NCBI GenBank assembly: GCA_965221345.1
Contig: CBDCSD010000002.1
Span: 2,294,001-2,358,000, forward strand
Direction of reading: 5' to 3'
Length of the DNA stretch: 64,000 nt
Origin: Bin5 sp965221345
GTDB lineage: Bacteria; Chloroflexota; Anaerolineae; Caldilineales; Caldilineaceae
Within the stretch, counting starts at the first letter, position 1. Each line of letters starts with the position of its first letter. This document shows positions 42,524-51,063 of the stretch, piece by piece. The notes under the pieces are model-generated. The model was not told the DNA's origin. It worked only from the letters and a program-made list of their open reading frames with translations, and did no database searches. A program made the translations under genes and the position numbers.

Positions 42524-42534
42524 GCGGCGCCATC
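42372..42534 (+). repeat. Right copy of the 163-bp duplication
   Basis: Gap-free match to 38399-38561, with homology ending abruptly on both sides (ACGACCTGCTG on the left, CCATC on the right). The PhyH gene that follows restores the GC-rich composition of the region. Confidence 0.92.
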
Positions 42535-42580
42535 GGTTGGAGGGTGCGACAAAGGAGGTTCATTCTGTCGAAATTTCGTT

Positions 42581-42607
42581 TTGACAACAAGCCCTCTTCC
42601 GTAATAT
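42581..42607 (+). promoter_or_regulatory. Possible promoter of the PhyH gene
   Basis: TTGACA then TAATAT with a 15-base spacer, shorter than optimal. The start would fall about 50 bases before the ATG at 42665. Confidence 0.35.
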
Positions 42608-42664
42608 CGTTTTCGGCACCCAATTCTTTGTACAAGTTCCATTAGGGATGCGAAAGGGAGTCCC

Positions 42665-43393
42665 ATGAACGCAGCCATTGCAGAAATCACCCGATCTTTC
42701 GCCCGCGATGGGTTTGCTATCGTTCCCAATCTGTTCCGCCGCGAGGAGGTCAAGGGTCTCAAGGAGGGCATTCAGGAAATACTGGATGAGGTCAGGCAGG
42801 AGTCCAGCGGCGAGACCAGCCGCAGGGCTATGCTGGATGCAACCGGCGTCTACGTCGGTCTGGCAGCGCGCAGCGGCCTGGTCCGGCAAGCCGTGCGCGA
42901 TGAGCGGCTGCTCGACATTTTGGAGGCCATCATCGGCCCCAATGTTGAATTCCTAAGCGATAAAGTCGTCTACAAAGACACTGAGACGCATGCTGCCAGC
43001 CCCTGGCATCAAGACTGGCCCTACTGGGAGGGAACGCACAAAATATCGGTATGGGTTGCGCTGGATGATGCCACGCCTGAGAACGGATGCCTCAAGCTGA
43101 TGCCCGGCTCCCATCTTGGCAGTTTAATCCATGACGGCGACAGTAGCGACGGCATAGGATTCGGCCACCGCGTCCGGCCCGAGACGGTCGATGAAAGCGC
43201 TGCCGTCACCGCACCATTGGAGGCCGGCGGCGCCGTCTTCTTCCATGACCTTACCATGCACGCAAGCCACCCGAACACCGAACGCAGCGAACGATGGACC
43301 TGGTTACCAACCTATCGCGATGCGCAAGCCGAGGACCCACCCTATTCGTTTGCTGTTGCGAATGCCGTCGTGCGCGGCGTTGGGCGCGAGTGA
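42665..43393 (+). CDS. Phytanoyl-CoA dioxygenase (PhyH) family oxygenase
   Basis: Fe(II)/2-oxoglutarate oxygenase of 242 residues, a different subgroup from the one at 11295. ITRSFARDGFAIVPNLFRREEV opens the fold. Iron ligands are H-x-D in SPWHQDWPYW and the distal His in LTMHASHPN, with the 2-oxoglutarate Arg in ERSERWTW. NGCLKLMPGSHLG is the conserved loop. The substrate is unknown. In the ancestral arrangement it would have followed the aminotransferase gene directly, so the two may share a pathway, perhaps amino-sugar or natural-product tailoring; that is inference. GGGAG precedes the ATG. Confidence 0.87.
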   Translation: MNAAIAEITRSFARDGFAIVPNLFRREEVKGLKEGIQEILDEVRQESSGETSRRAMLDATGVYVGLAARSGLVRQAVRDERLLDILEAIIGPNVEFLSDKVVYKDTETHAASPWHQDWPYWEGTHKISVWVALDDATPENGCLKLMPGSHLGSLIHDGDSSDGIGFGHRVRPETVDESAAVTAPLEAGGAVFFHDLTMHASHPNTERSERWTWLPTYRDAQAEDPPYSFAVANAVVRGVGRE

Positions 43394-43492
43394 GCAGCAA
43401 CCAGATAAGTCCTGAAAAGTATGGTCAGTCAAATGGCCCGGCTCTTGCTGAGATACGACCATTGTAATCCTGCGACCTGAAGGGCCGGCACG

Positions 43493-44347
43493 TTGAGCCA
43501 TCCATTGCTGGACATCGAGTTCACTGAACAAGCGCCGCAAACCTATTTGAGTGAAATTGGCAAGCTCTTTTCAGTTTTCGATGAACATGCGCAGGATTCT
43601 GGCAACATCTCGTATGGCGTGCAGGTTGATCAGGAACGATTTTTCGTAAAGAGTGCCGGAGATCCTGACGATCTGCGTCCCTTTCTCTCTCACGAGAAGA
43701 GGGTAGCATTACTTCGAAACGCGGTCCGTCTGCGGCGCAGTTGCTCCCATATCGCCATACCCAAGCTACACAACGTTATCGAGTCGTTGCATGGGCCGCT
43801 GCTCGTCTATTCCTGGGTCGATGGTGAACTCCTCCACGCTGACCGGGAAACGCGCAATATGCCTCAGTCGGCATTGCAGCGCTTTCGCAGGCTGCCCGCC
43901 TCAGAGATTCTGAACGCGCTGGACGTGATCTTCGAACTGCACTGTGAGCTTGCCCAAACAGGATGGATTGCGGGCGACTTCTATGACGGCTGTCTGATCT
44001 ATGACTTTGCCCGCCGGGATATACATGTCATAGATCTGGATGGGTATCGGGAGGGTCCCTTTATCAACGGGATGGGACGTATGTTTGGCTCGTCGCGTTT
44101 TATGGCCCCCGAAGAGTTTGAGAAAGGTGCGCCAATCGATGAGCGAACGACCGTCTTCACAATGGGGCGCACCGCAGCCAACTTGCTTTCAGACGGCACA
44201 CTGGCGCGTTCAGCCTTCCGCGGCAACGAGGCGCAATACTATGTTGTATGCAGGGCTGGTCGATCCTCACGCAGTCAACGCTTTGCGTCAGTTGCCGATT
44301 TCTATGCTGCCTGGTTGGAGGCTGGCATTGCGACGTCTTCTGGCTGA
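43493..44347 (+). CDS. Atypical protein-kinase-like protein
   Basis: A 284-residue protein with a degenerate kinase fold. It starts with TTG (43493) after AAGGG. Lys53 in RFFVKSA can be the ATP-binding Lys. The catalytic loop reads AGDFYDGCLIYD: Asp162 is present, but the HRD His is replaced and the Asn expected five residues later is Cys167. The DFG motif reads DLD (181-183), and APE is intact (205-207, RFMAPEEF). Serine/threonine kinase or lipopolysaccharide-kinase-like phosphotransferase are both possible, as is a pseudokinase. It has no membrane or sensor domain. The neighbours do not identify a target. Confidence 0.68.
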   Translation: MSHPLLDIEFTEQAPQTYLSEIGKLFSVFDEHAQDSGNISYGVQVDQERFFVKSAGDPDDLRPFLSHEKRVALLRNAVRLRRSCSHIAIPKLHNVIESLHGPLLVYSWVDGELLHADRETRNMPQSALQRFRRLPASEILNALDVIFELHCELAQTGWIAGDFYDGCLIYDFARRDIHVIDLDGYREGPFINGMGRMFGSSRFMAPEEFEKGAPIDERTTVFTMGRTAANLLSDGTLARSAFRGNEAQYYVVCRAGRSSRSQRFASVADFYAAWLEAGIATSSG

Positions 44348-44469
44348 TGAAATCTGAAGGGTGAGCAACGGAGTGGAAGATCGATCAGGCGCGACTGGCA
44401 TTCCTGTCTGTGGGTATTTCCAGTGCCGGTTGCACGACTGACAGACTAACGAAGTGGAAGTAAGAGGCG

Positions 44470-45414
44470 CTATCGGCCGCCAAAACCGGTCATGGCGATC
44501 CCCTGGACGAAGTAACGCTGGGCCACAATGAAAATAGCCACCATCGGCGTCAGCATCACCGTGCTGGCGGCGAAGACGACCTCCCAGTTCTTGGCATAGG
44601 AGTCATTGTAGGCGCGGATGCCCAGGGCCAGAGGCCACTTGTCCATCGAGTTGATGTAGATCAGTGGATTCATGAAGTCGTTGTAGTGCTGCAGGAGCGC
44701 AAACACGGCAACGGTAGCGATCACCGGCTTGGATAGTGGAAGCAGAATCTGGATAAGGACGCGGATGCGGCTGGCGCCGTCGATCTCGGCCGCGTCTTCC
44801 AGCTCCATCGGGATTCCGCGAAAGAACTGGCGCATAAGAAAGACGTAGATTGCGCCGATGCCCGCCCAGGAGGGCACGATCAGGGGCAGCCACGTGTCGA
44901 TCCATTTCAGATTCTTGAAAATCAGGAAGCGGGGTACAAGAGTCACCACATCAGGCAGCATCATCGTCGCCAGCAGCAGGGCAAACCAGAAGTTGCGCCC
45001 GGGCCAACTGATACGGGCAAACGAGTAGGCCACCAGCGCCGACGAAATGACGGTTCCCATCACCGCAAACAGGACAATGATCAACGTGTTGACGATAAAT
45101 CTCGTCAGCGGCAACAGTTGAAACGCCTTGACGTAGTTGTTCCAATGGGGATCCTGCGGCAGCCACACGATCGGGTGCGCGAACACCTCGGTCGAGACTT
45201 TCAGAGAGGACGATATCATCCAGAAAGTGGGCACCAGGAAGGTGACCACCAAAAAGGTCATAAAGAGTTGAAGCACCAGCAGCCGGATCGTCTCCCAAGC
45301 GGAGCGAGATGACTCACTTTGTCTGCGCTGTAGGGCGCCGTCAGCTTGGAGATCGTCAGATGTTGCCTGCCACTCGGTCGTCAGAGCACCCTGCGCTTGT
45401 CTGTCTGACCGCAT
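44470..45414 (-). CDS. Carbohydrate ABC importer permease, MalG type
   Basis: Membrane protein of 314 residues with a polar N-terminal tail of about 35 residues and six helices. EAA-loop MELEDAAEIDGASRIRVL; the C-terminus QRYFVQGIAMTGFGGR is typical of MalG/UgpE. It starts two bases after the MalF-type gene ends, with GGAGGGGAG upstream, so translation is coupled. Together with the gene upstream and the binding protein at 46399 it forms a complete sugar importer except for the ATPase. No sugar enzyme is adjacent, so the substrate stays open. Confidence 0.93.
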   Translation of the reverse strand: MRSDRQAQGALTTEWQATSDDLQADGALQRRQSESSRSAWETIRLLVLQLFMTFLVVTFLVPTFWMISSSLKVSTEVFAHPIVWLPQDPHWNNYVKAFQLLPLTRFIVNTLIIVLFAVMGTVISSALVAYSFARISWPGRNFWFALLLATMMLPDVVTLVPRFLIFKNLKWIDTWLPLIVPSWAGIGAIYVFLMRQFFRGIPMELEDAAEIDGASRIRVLIQILLPLSKPVIATVAVFALLQHYNDFMNPLIYINSMDKWPLALGIRAYNDSYAKNWEVVFAASTVMLTPMVAIFIVAQRYFVQGIAMTGFGGR

Positions 45415-45416
45415 CG

Positions 45417-46337
45417 TCAGCTCCCCTCCTCGTAGTAAACCCAGCGGTTAGACAAGTAGAATTGGAACAGGGTAAAGCCAACAACAATCACGAAAAGTTC
45501 CCATGCCAGAGCCGAAGCGTAGCCCATGTTGAAGTACTGGAAGGCATTGCGATAGATGTTCAGGACCACAAATAGCGTGGCGTCCTGGGGACCGCCTTCG
45601 GTCATGATCATCGCCGGCACAAACGATTGGAAAGAGTTGATGATCGCAATTACCATGTTGTAGAAGATCAAAGGCGTCATCAGCGGCAGTATGACGTAGC
45701 GCAGACGGCCAAACGTGCCGGCCCCGTCCAGACTGGCGGCCTCTTTCAGCGATTCCGGGATACTGCCCAGCCCGGCGATGAAAATCACCATCTGGCGGCC
45801 AATCATCCAGAAGGACATGAAGATGAATGCGGGTTTGGTCAGTTGCGGGTCAAAGAGCCACATGCGCGGCGCAATGCCGAACCAGCCCAGGACCTCGTTG
45901 AGGATGCCGAACTCCGGGTGCAGAACCCGTTGCCAGACCACTGCGCTGGCGACCAGAGGCACGATAATGGGCATATAGAACCCAGCCCGGTAAAAGTCCC
46001 TGAAGCGGATCTTCTGCGTCAGTGCCAACGCCAAGGTGAATGAGATAATTAATTGGATCGGCACCGCGAAGATAGTGTAAAAGGCGCTGTTGTAGAGGCT
46101 GAGATTGACCTTGGGGTCTTTGAACATCTGCGCCAGATTGGCGAAACCGACAAACGTCGGCGGGCGCAGTAGGTCCCATTCGACGAATATCAGGTAGACC
46201 GAATAGAGCATCGGGAAGGCGATGAAGACCGAGAATCCGATGATAAAGGGAGAGGCAAACAGATAACCCGCGATCCAGTCGCGCAGTTGGCGTCTTGATA
46301 TGCGGCGTCTGCCGATGGGCGCAGCGGTAGCGGCCAT
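45417..46337 (-). CDS. Sugar ABC importer permease, MalF type
   Basis: Membrane protein of 306 residues with six helices; EAA-loop ESLKEAASLDGAGTFGRL; the stretch FYRAGFYMPIIVPLVASAVVW is typical for UgpA-like permeases. The CAGGAG ribosome site lies seven bases before the start at 46337. It is the second gene of the operon, after the Tat-type binding protein, from which a GC-rich hairpin separates it. Confidence 0.93.
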   Translation of the reverse strand: MAATAAPIGRRRISRRQLRDWIAGYLFASPFIIGFSVFIAFPMLYSVYLIFVEWDLLRPPTFVGFANLAQMFKDPKVNLSLYNSAFYTIFAVPIQLIISFTLALALTQKIRFRDFYRAGFYMPIIVPLVASAVVWQRVLHPEFGILNEVLGWFGIAPRMWLFDPQLTKPAFIFMSFWMIGRQMVIFIAGLGSIPESLKEAASLDGAGTFGRLRYVILPLMTPLIFYNMVIAIINSFQSFVPAMIMTEGGPQDATLFVVLNIYRNAFQYFNMGYASALAWELFVIVVGFTLFQFYLSNRWVYYEEGS

Positions 46338-46350
46338 GTATGCTCCTGGA

Positions 46351-46380
46351 AGGGGGCAACGAAGCTGCGCGCCACCCCCT
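46351..46380 (-). terminator. GC-rich stem-loop between binding-protein and permease genes
   Basis: In minus-strand RNA AGGGGGUGGC pairs with GUUGCCCCCU (six Watson-Crick pairs then G-U wobbles and a C-G) around a 10-base loop. It occupies the same position as the hairpins in the other binding-protein operons of the window. Confidence 0.55.
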
Positions 46381-46398
46381 TTTTACTGCCAAACTTTC

Positions 46399-47790
46399 CT
46401 ATCCCTGCCTCGCCCAGTGGGCATCGAGCAGGCCCTGCACACCTTCGTTGACCGCGGGAACGACTTCGGCGGCCGTGGCGCTGTTGGCCAGCATCGGATC
46501 CCAGCCAACCGGCTTTGCGACCTCGCTCCAGATCTGTCCGCGAGAGACGCCGCCGATCACGTCCACCTCGGAGCTCAGGAAGGCATTGCTGAATGCGGCG
46601 GCGTTGGAGACGCCGAAGCGCTCCTCAACTGTCGGGCCCCAGAAGTTCTCGACCAGCGACGCAGTGTTGGGGATACGCCCCGTGATGGTCGAATAGATCT
46701 TCTGGCCTTCTTCGCCACCCATAAAGTGGACAAAGTCCCAAGCGGCGTCGACCAGATCGCTCTTCGGTACGCACACGCCTTCGGCCCAACCGCGGTGAGG
46801 CCGGCTCTCGTCCGCCATCCGCGGCATCAACACCACATCGAACTCAATCTCCTTCCCTTCTTCGCGCAGTTCCGGGCTGTTCAGCCGCGGGAAGAACCAG
46901 GGACCTTCATACTTCATGGCCGCGTTGCCGGTGTCGATCGTGTTGGTGCCGCCTTCCAGATCGGCCGGTGTCGGAGAGATGCCCAAACTGTACATGAAGT
47001 CTTGGGCAACAAACTGCAGAATTTCGATAATCTCCGGCTGGTCGAACATGGCCGTGCGGGGGTCCACCAATTCGTCGAACTCCTGTACGCCGGTGGCGCG
47101 GATCCAGTGGATGTCGCGGGCATAGCTGCCGTTGGCCTGATAACCGTACATCTTGGAATCGCCGTCGGTGCTGGTGAGCTGCTCGGCAGTGCTGACGAAG
47201 TCTTCAAATGTCCAGTCGTCGGTCGGATAGGCAACCCCGGCTTCGTCAAAGGCATTCTTCGCATAGAACATCACCATCACCCCTGACTGGAGCGGAATCA
47301 GGTAGCGGCTGCCATCTCGACGCGTGCTGAATTCGATGCTGTCCACACCTTCCGGATAAGGGCCGGTGAAGTTGTCCCGTTCAATGTAGGCGTCGATGGG
47401 GGCCAACAGCCCGGCATCGCTGAAGGGTTGCCACTCCCAGCCCTGGAAAGAGGCCACTTCGGGAATAACACCACCCGCGAAAGTGGTCTGTAACTTGGTG
47501 TAATAATCCACCCCGGTGCCGCTTATCGAAGGCTTGACCGTGACGTTCGGATTTTGCTCACGGTAAACGTTCGCCAGTTCTTCCCACGCGGGGATGTCGG
47601 AGGCGTCGCCCCAGGCGAAAAAGTCCAGTTCGATATCCTCGGCGGCAGGGGCCGCGCTGCCTGCATCCCCGCCGCTGCCCGCCGGCGCCGGACACGCCGC
47701 CAGCAGCAATGTAGTGGAGCCGATGCCGATTCCTTGCAGAAACGTGCGCCGGGAAACTTGGCGTTTTCTGCTCCGTTGAGCGTCTTTCAT
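46399..47790 (-). CDS. Extracellular sugar-binding lipoprotein with Tat-type signal
   Basis: A 463-residue family-1 binding protein. The start at 47790 is chosen because AAGGAGGG precedes it and it yields a twin-arginine signal, SRRTFLQG (Arg14-Arg15), ending in lipobox LLAAC (Cys33). The longer open frame upstream has no signal. The mature part shows VYREQNPNVTVK, DGSRYLIPLQSGVMVMFYAK, NTASLVENFWG and GEEGQKIYSTITGR, typical of MalE/UgpB-like sugar-binding proteins. It heads a three-gene operon with two permeases. Confidence 0.9.
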   Translation of the reverse strand: MKDAQRSRKRQVSRRTFLQGIGIGSTTLLLAACPAPAGSGGDAGSAAPAAEDIELDFFAWGDASDIPAWEELANVYREQNPNVTVKPSISGTGVDYYTKLQTTFAGGVIPEVASFQGWEWQPFSDAGLLAPIDAYIERDNFTGPYPEGVDSIEFSTRRDGSRYLIPLQSGVMVMFYAKNAFDEAGVAYPTDDWTFEDFVSTAEQLTSTDGDSKMYGYQANGSYARDIHWIRATGVQEFDELVDPRTAMFDQPEIIEILQFVAQDFMYSLGISPTPADLEGGTNTIDTGNAAMKYEGPWFFPRLNSPELREEGKEIEFDVVLMPRMADESRPHRGWAEGVCVPKSDLVDAAWDFVHFMGGEEGQKIYSTITGRIPNTASLVENFWGPTVEERFGVSNAAAFSNAFLSSEVDVIGGVSRGQIWSEVAKPVGWDPMLANSATAAEVVPAVNEGVQGLLDAHWARQG

Positions 47791-48228
47791 AGTTCCCTCC
47801 TTACGTGGGTCAACATGGGACCAGCATTCTGGTTTTGAACCTGTGGACGGCCCGTGGCGTGGCGGCAACTCGGCGGGGGTCGTGATGCCAGCCCGGTTGG
47901 GCCACACGGCAAAGGATACATCACCTTGTTGAATTCGCCACATTCAGGCTGGTACATTTAAGAAAACAGCGTTGCAGCTGCATCTCTTAACCAACTACTA
48001 ACCTCTTCTTAATCTACTACTATTCGCGTGCCTGTACGATAGCCCACTAAGGCGAATATCCTTAAAGCCCAAGATTTTGCGCATCGACTGCGTGCCGCGA
48101 ATTATGTCGTGCAGGCAAGCGCAAAAAACGAGTGGGCATACGCTTCATCCGGTCGATGGGAATTGCTCCGGCGGAAACGGTTTACCACTTCCAATTGGCC
48201 AGTAAGAGTCCAGCGAAGAGAACCTCTT
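47791..48228. other. Intergenic stretch between divergent genes
   Basis: This stretch separates the sugar-binding protein gene from the aquaporin remnant. I see no gene and no convincing promoter. The part 47980-48030 is a run of short CTAC/CTTAA repeats of unknown meaning. Confidence 0.45.
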
Positions 48229-48935
48229 ATGGATATGTTTCTGATACGGCGGACCGGCGCTGAATGCATCGGCGTTTTCTTTCTAGTGTTGGCTGCCTGC
48301 GGCTCCGTCACAGTTGGCGGACTGACCGGCGCATACGGCCAAATGGGCATGTCATTTTCGCCTGGGCTTGTTGTTATGGTCATGGCGGCAGCTACCGGTC
48401 ATCTTTCAATGGCCCATCTGAACCCGGCGGTGCCCCTGGCTTTCGCGCTGACGGGACATTCTCCCTGGAGGGACGTGCCATTCTACATCATCGGCCAACT
48501 CATCGCTGCGGCGTTGGGGGCTGCGGTACTTCGGTACTTCGGTATCTGTTTGGCAATGTTTTCGTTTTGGGCGCCAATCAGCCTGCCGGCCCGATTGTGC
48601 AATCCCTGGTCATGGAGGTACTGGTCACCGCCATCCTGATGTTCGTGATTGCGGCGGTAGCGACAGATCGACGTGCGAAGGGCTTGCCGGCGGGGCTGGC
48701 AATCGGTGGGGCGGTGGCGTTGAACGTACTCTGGGCAGGCCCGATCAGCGGCGCGTCAATGAACCTGGCGCGCTGTTTCGGCCCAGTCCTGATATCTGGC
48801 GTCTGGACGGCTCACTGGATCTACTGGGTTGGTCCGATTGTCGGAGCGGCCCTGGGCGCCTCTGCCTAAGAATTCGTACGTCACACCGAACCCGGTGAGA
48901 CGCTAAGCTGGCGTGGGCTCAAACTGATTCCCTGA
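48229..48935 (+). pseudogene. MIP/aquaporin channel gene broken by an 8-bp duplication and a later stop
   Basis: The first part (MDMFLIRRTGAECIGVFFLV, AHLNPAVPLAFALTG with the first NPA box) runs in one frame to about 48523. There CGGTACTT is repeated in tandem (48524-48531, 48532-48539). Removing one copy restores AAVLRYLFGNVFVLGANQPAGP and the rest of the channel in the second frame. The second pore box reads GASMNLAR, so N-L-A instead of N-P-A. A TAA at 48867-48869 stands where relatives have Tyr, and the frame continues EFVRHTEPGE up to 48935. Two independent lesions favour true decay over a single base error. Confidence 0.82.
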
Positions 48936-49043
48936 AGCTCTCTGCAAAACGCGATGTGCAAGAGGAGGCGAGACGACGGCAGCACCCTCTGCACTTGTTG
49001 GTGCATTTTCCGCGCCAGAGGGCCAGGCGTCGAACTCTCAATA

Positions 49044-49775
49044 TCAGGCTACATCCTGGTACGGACCTCGATTTCCAGGCGGCAGCAGCGCGGCCACTTG
49101 CCTCATTGCTTCGTGGGCCAGAGCGTCCAAGTGTTGCCGTCGCTGGCGGCGGGGAATGTCAGCGGGGATAGTCAGGGGGCCAAAGGGGTGGCCGATGCGG
49201 ATCTTCACCTGCGTCCGGCGCAAGCGGCGCAGATTGACGAGAATTTTTTCGGTTCCCAGCACGGCTACGGGCAGAAGACGAGCCTGCGCCTGGGTCGCCA
49301 GCAGGCCTATGCCCGATTGCGCGTGTATCAGGTTGGCGCTATGGCGGGCCGTGTGGCCGGCGATCTGTTCGATCCGCTCGCCCCGCTCCCGCACCTCTGC
49401 CATCGCTGGATCGATGCCCCCCTCCGGAAAGACGCCAACTGTGCGACCGTCCTTCAGGGCAGCCAGCGCCGCACGCATCGCCTTGCGGTCCACCTGTCCC
49501 CTCCAGATTGGTATCAGATTGAACGCCCGGCTGAGGAAACGGAAGAACAAGACGCGCTCTGTCTCAATGGCGAGCAGGAAGGCGATGCGAAATGGCAAGA
49601 ATATCATCAGCAGCGGGCCGTCGAACCAACTGAAATGGTTGGAGACGAGAATCATGGCCTCGCCGCGAGGGATGTTTTCCCGGCCGCTGACCGAGACCGA
49701 AAGAAAAAGGCTGCCAATTACCCGGCCCATGAACACGAGAATAGTTTGGAGTATTCCTTGTAGAGCGGCGTACAT
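49044..49775 (-). CDS. 1-acyl-glycerol-3-phosphate acyltransferase (PlsC-like)
   Basis: Membrane-associated acyltransferase of 243 residues. Catalytic motif I is NHFSWFDG (His-x4-Asp), motif II is LIPIWRGQVDR, motif III is VFPEGG and motif IV is PVAVLGTEKI. An N-terminal hydrophobic segment (LQTILVFMGRVIGSLFLSV) anchors it. It adds the second acyl chain in phospholipid synthesis or acylates another lipid. AAGGAGA lies before the start. It follows the aldo/keto reductase gene on the same strand after 19 bases, probably without functional link. Confidence 0.9.
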   Translation of the reverse strand: MYAALQGILQTILVFMGRVIGSLFLSVSVSGRENIPRGEAMILVSNHFSWFDGPLLMIFLPFRIAFLLAIETERVLFFRFLSRAFNLIPIWRGQVDRKAMRAALAALKDGRTVGVFPEGGIDPAMAEVRERGERIEQIAGHTARHSANLIHAQSGIGLLATQAQARLLPVAVLGTEKILVNLRRLRRTQVKIRIGHPFGPLTIPADIPRRQRRQHLDALAHEAMRQVAALLPPGNRGPYQDVA

Positions 49776-49794
49776 GGCACAGTTCTCCTTGCGT

Positions 49795-50757
49795 TTAGGC
49801 CGGGAGCGGCGCCCTGTCTGAAATCAACCCGCTCTGGTGGAGTTCCTGCCACATCGCCGCCGGCGGCTCCACATCCCAGATGGCCCGGTTGTCATCCGCC
49901 TCAGCCGCTGTCGCCGAGCCGATAACGAGAGAGGCTATCGCAGGATGGGCCCCCGCAAAATGCAGGGCAGCCACATGCAAGGGCACGCCATGCCCTGTCG
50001 TTATTTCCTGGAGGCGCCGCGTCTTAGCCAGAATCTCCTCTGGCGCGTCCATGTAATCGTATGTGGCGCCTGAAATTGGTCCAGTCGCCAGAATGCCGCT
50101 GTTGTAAACGCCGCCCAGAAAGATACTCACATCGTTTTCCGTACACCAGTCCAGGAAGTCCAGCGAAGTCTGCTCCAGGAGCGTATAGCGCCCGGCAAGC
50201 AGGAAGCAGTTGACGTCGATCTTCTTGGCGAACTCCCACTCCATCTCCCACTGGTTCATGCCCGCTCCCACGGCGCCGATTACCCCTTGCGCTCGCAGGT
50301 CCACCAGCGCAGGGAAGGCCTCGTCCATCGCCTGTTGATAGTGAACCTCGGCATTCTCATAGTCGGGATCATGCACAAGTACAATGTCAATGCGGTCCAT
50401 CCCCAGTCGCTCGAGGCTGTCCTCTATGCTCTTCATCACGCCATCCCGACTGTAGTCGAAATAGATCGATCGATCGGGACGCAAGATGCGGCCGATTTTG
50501 GTCTGGATGATTATCTCATCGCGTGGAATGCCCCGCAACGCCGAGCCGAGCCTCCGCTCTGCCTCTCCTGTGCCGTAAAGAGGAGCGGTGTCGAAGAAAC
50601 GAATACCGTTCTCAAATGAGCGCTGTACTGTCTCAATGGCCTCCGCATCGTCAAGAGGACTGTACAGATTGCCGATCGGGGCGGTGCCCATGCCCAATCG
50701 GGTAACTTGCAACTGGGTATTGCCGACCTGCGCGCTGGTGATGGAGTTTGCTGTCAT
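49795..50757 (-). CDS. Aldo/keto reductase (fucose/threo-aldose dehydrogenase-like)
   Basis: NAD(P)-dependent TIM-barrel enzyme of 320 residues. The start at 50757, with GGAG at good spacing, is preferred to a longer open frame. The catalytic tetrad is visible: Asp and Tyr in FFDTAPLYGTGEAERRLG, Lys in IIQTKIGR and His in VLVHDPD. The C-terminal cofactor region is HPAIASLVIGSA. The N-terminal sequence TQLQVTRLGMGTAPIGN and the overall pattern fit D-threo-aldose/L-fucose dehydrogenases. Confidence 0.9.
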   Translation of the reverse strand: MTANSITSAQVGNTQLQVTRLGMGTAPIGNLYSPLDDAEAIETVQRSFENGIRFFDTAPLYGTGEAERRLGSALRGIPRDEIIIQTKIGRILRPDRSIYFDYSRDGVMKSIEDSLERLGMDRIDIVLVHDPDYENAEVHYQQAMDEAFPALVDLRAQGVIGAVGAGMNQWEMEWEFAKKIDVNCFLLAGRYTLLEQTSLDFLDWCTENDVSIFLGGVYNSGILATGPISGATYDYMDAPEEILAKTRRLQEITTGHGVPLHVAALHFAGAHPAIASLVIGSATAAEADDNRAIWDVEPPAAMWQELHQSGLISDRAPLPA

Positions 50758-51063
50758 CTGGTTGCTCCGTGTGGCGGCGATAGTCCGTTGAGGATCGAAT
50801 ACGATGTTGAAAAGGTTGTGCGGCGCGGTTTTGCGTGCTGCGCCGCGAGCCGCCGGCCTGATCCGGATGCGTCGGGGAGACCAACGGGGCGCAACGATCT
50901 CCTGTTGGAGCGCGGAACCGAGTTCCGCGCGTACTGTGCGTTTTCCCAATGCTTACGGGGGCATCAGGAATGATGTAGGGATTGTACAACATCTGAGAAT
51001 GTTATGCCATAGGAAATCGTTCCGCTATAATGCCGGCTGACCTGTTCGGGAGACAGGTATCAT

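Noticed and set aside
46300..47286. A 328-codon open frame antisense to the second sugar-binding protein gene
   Set aside because: Shadow frame overlapping the gene and the hairpin; no domain and no ribosome site.
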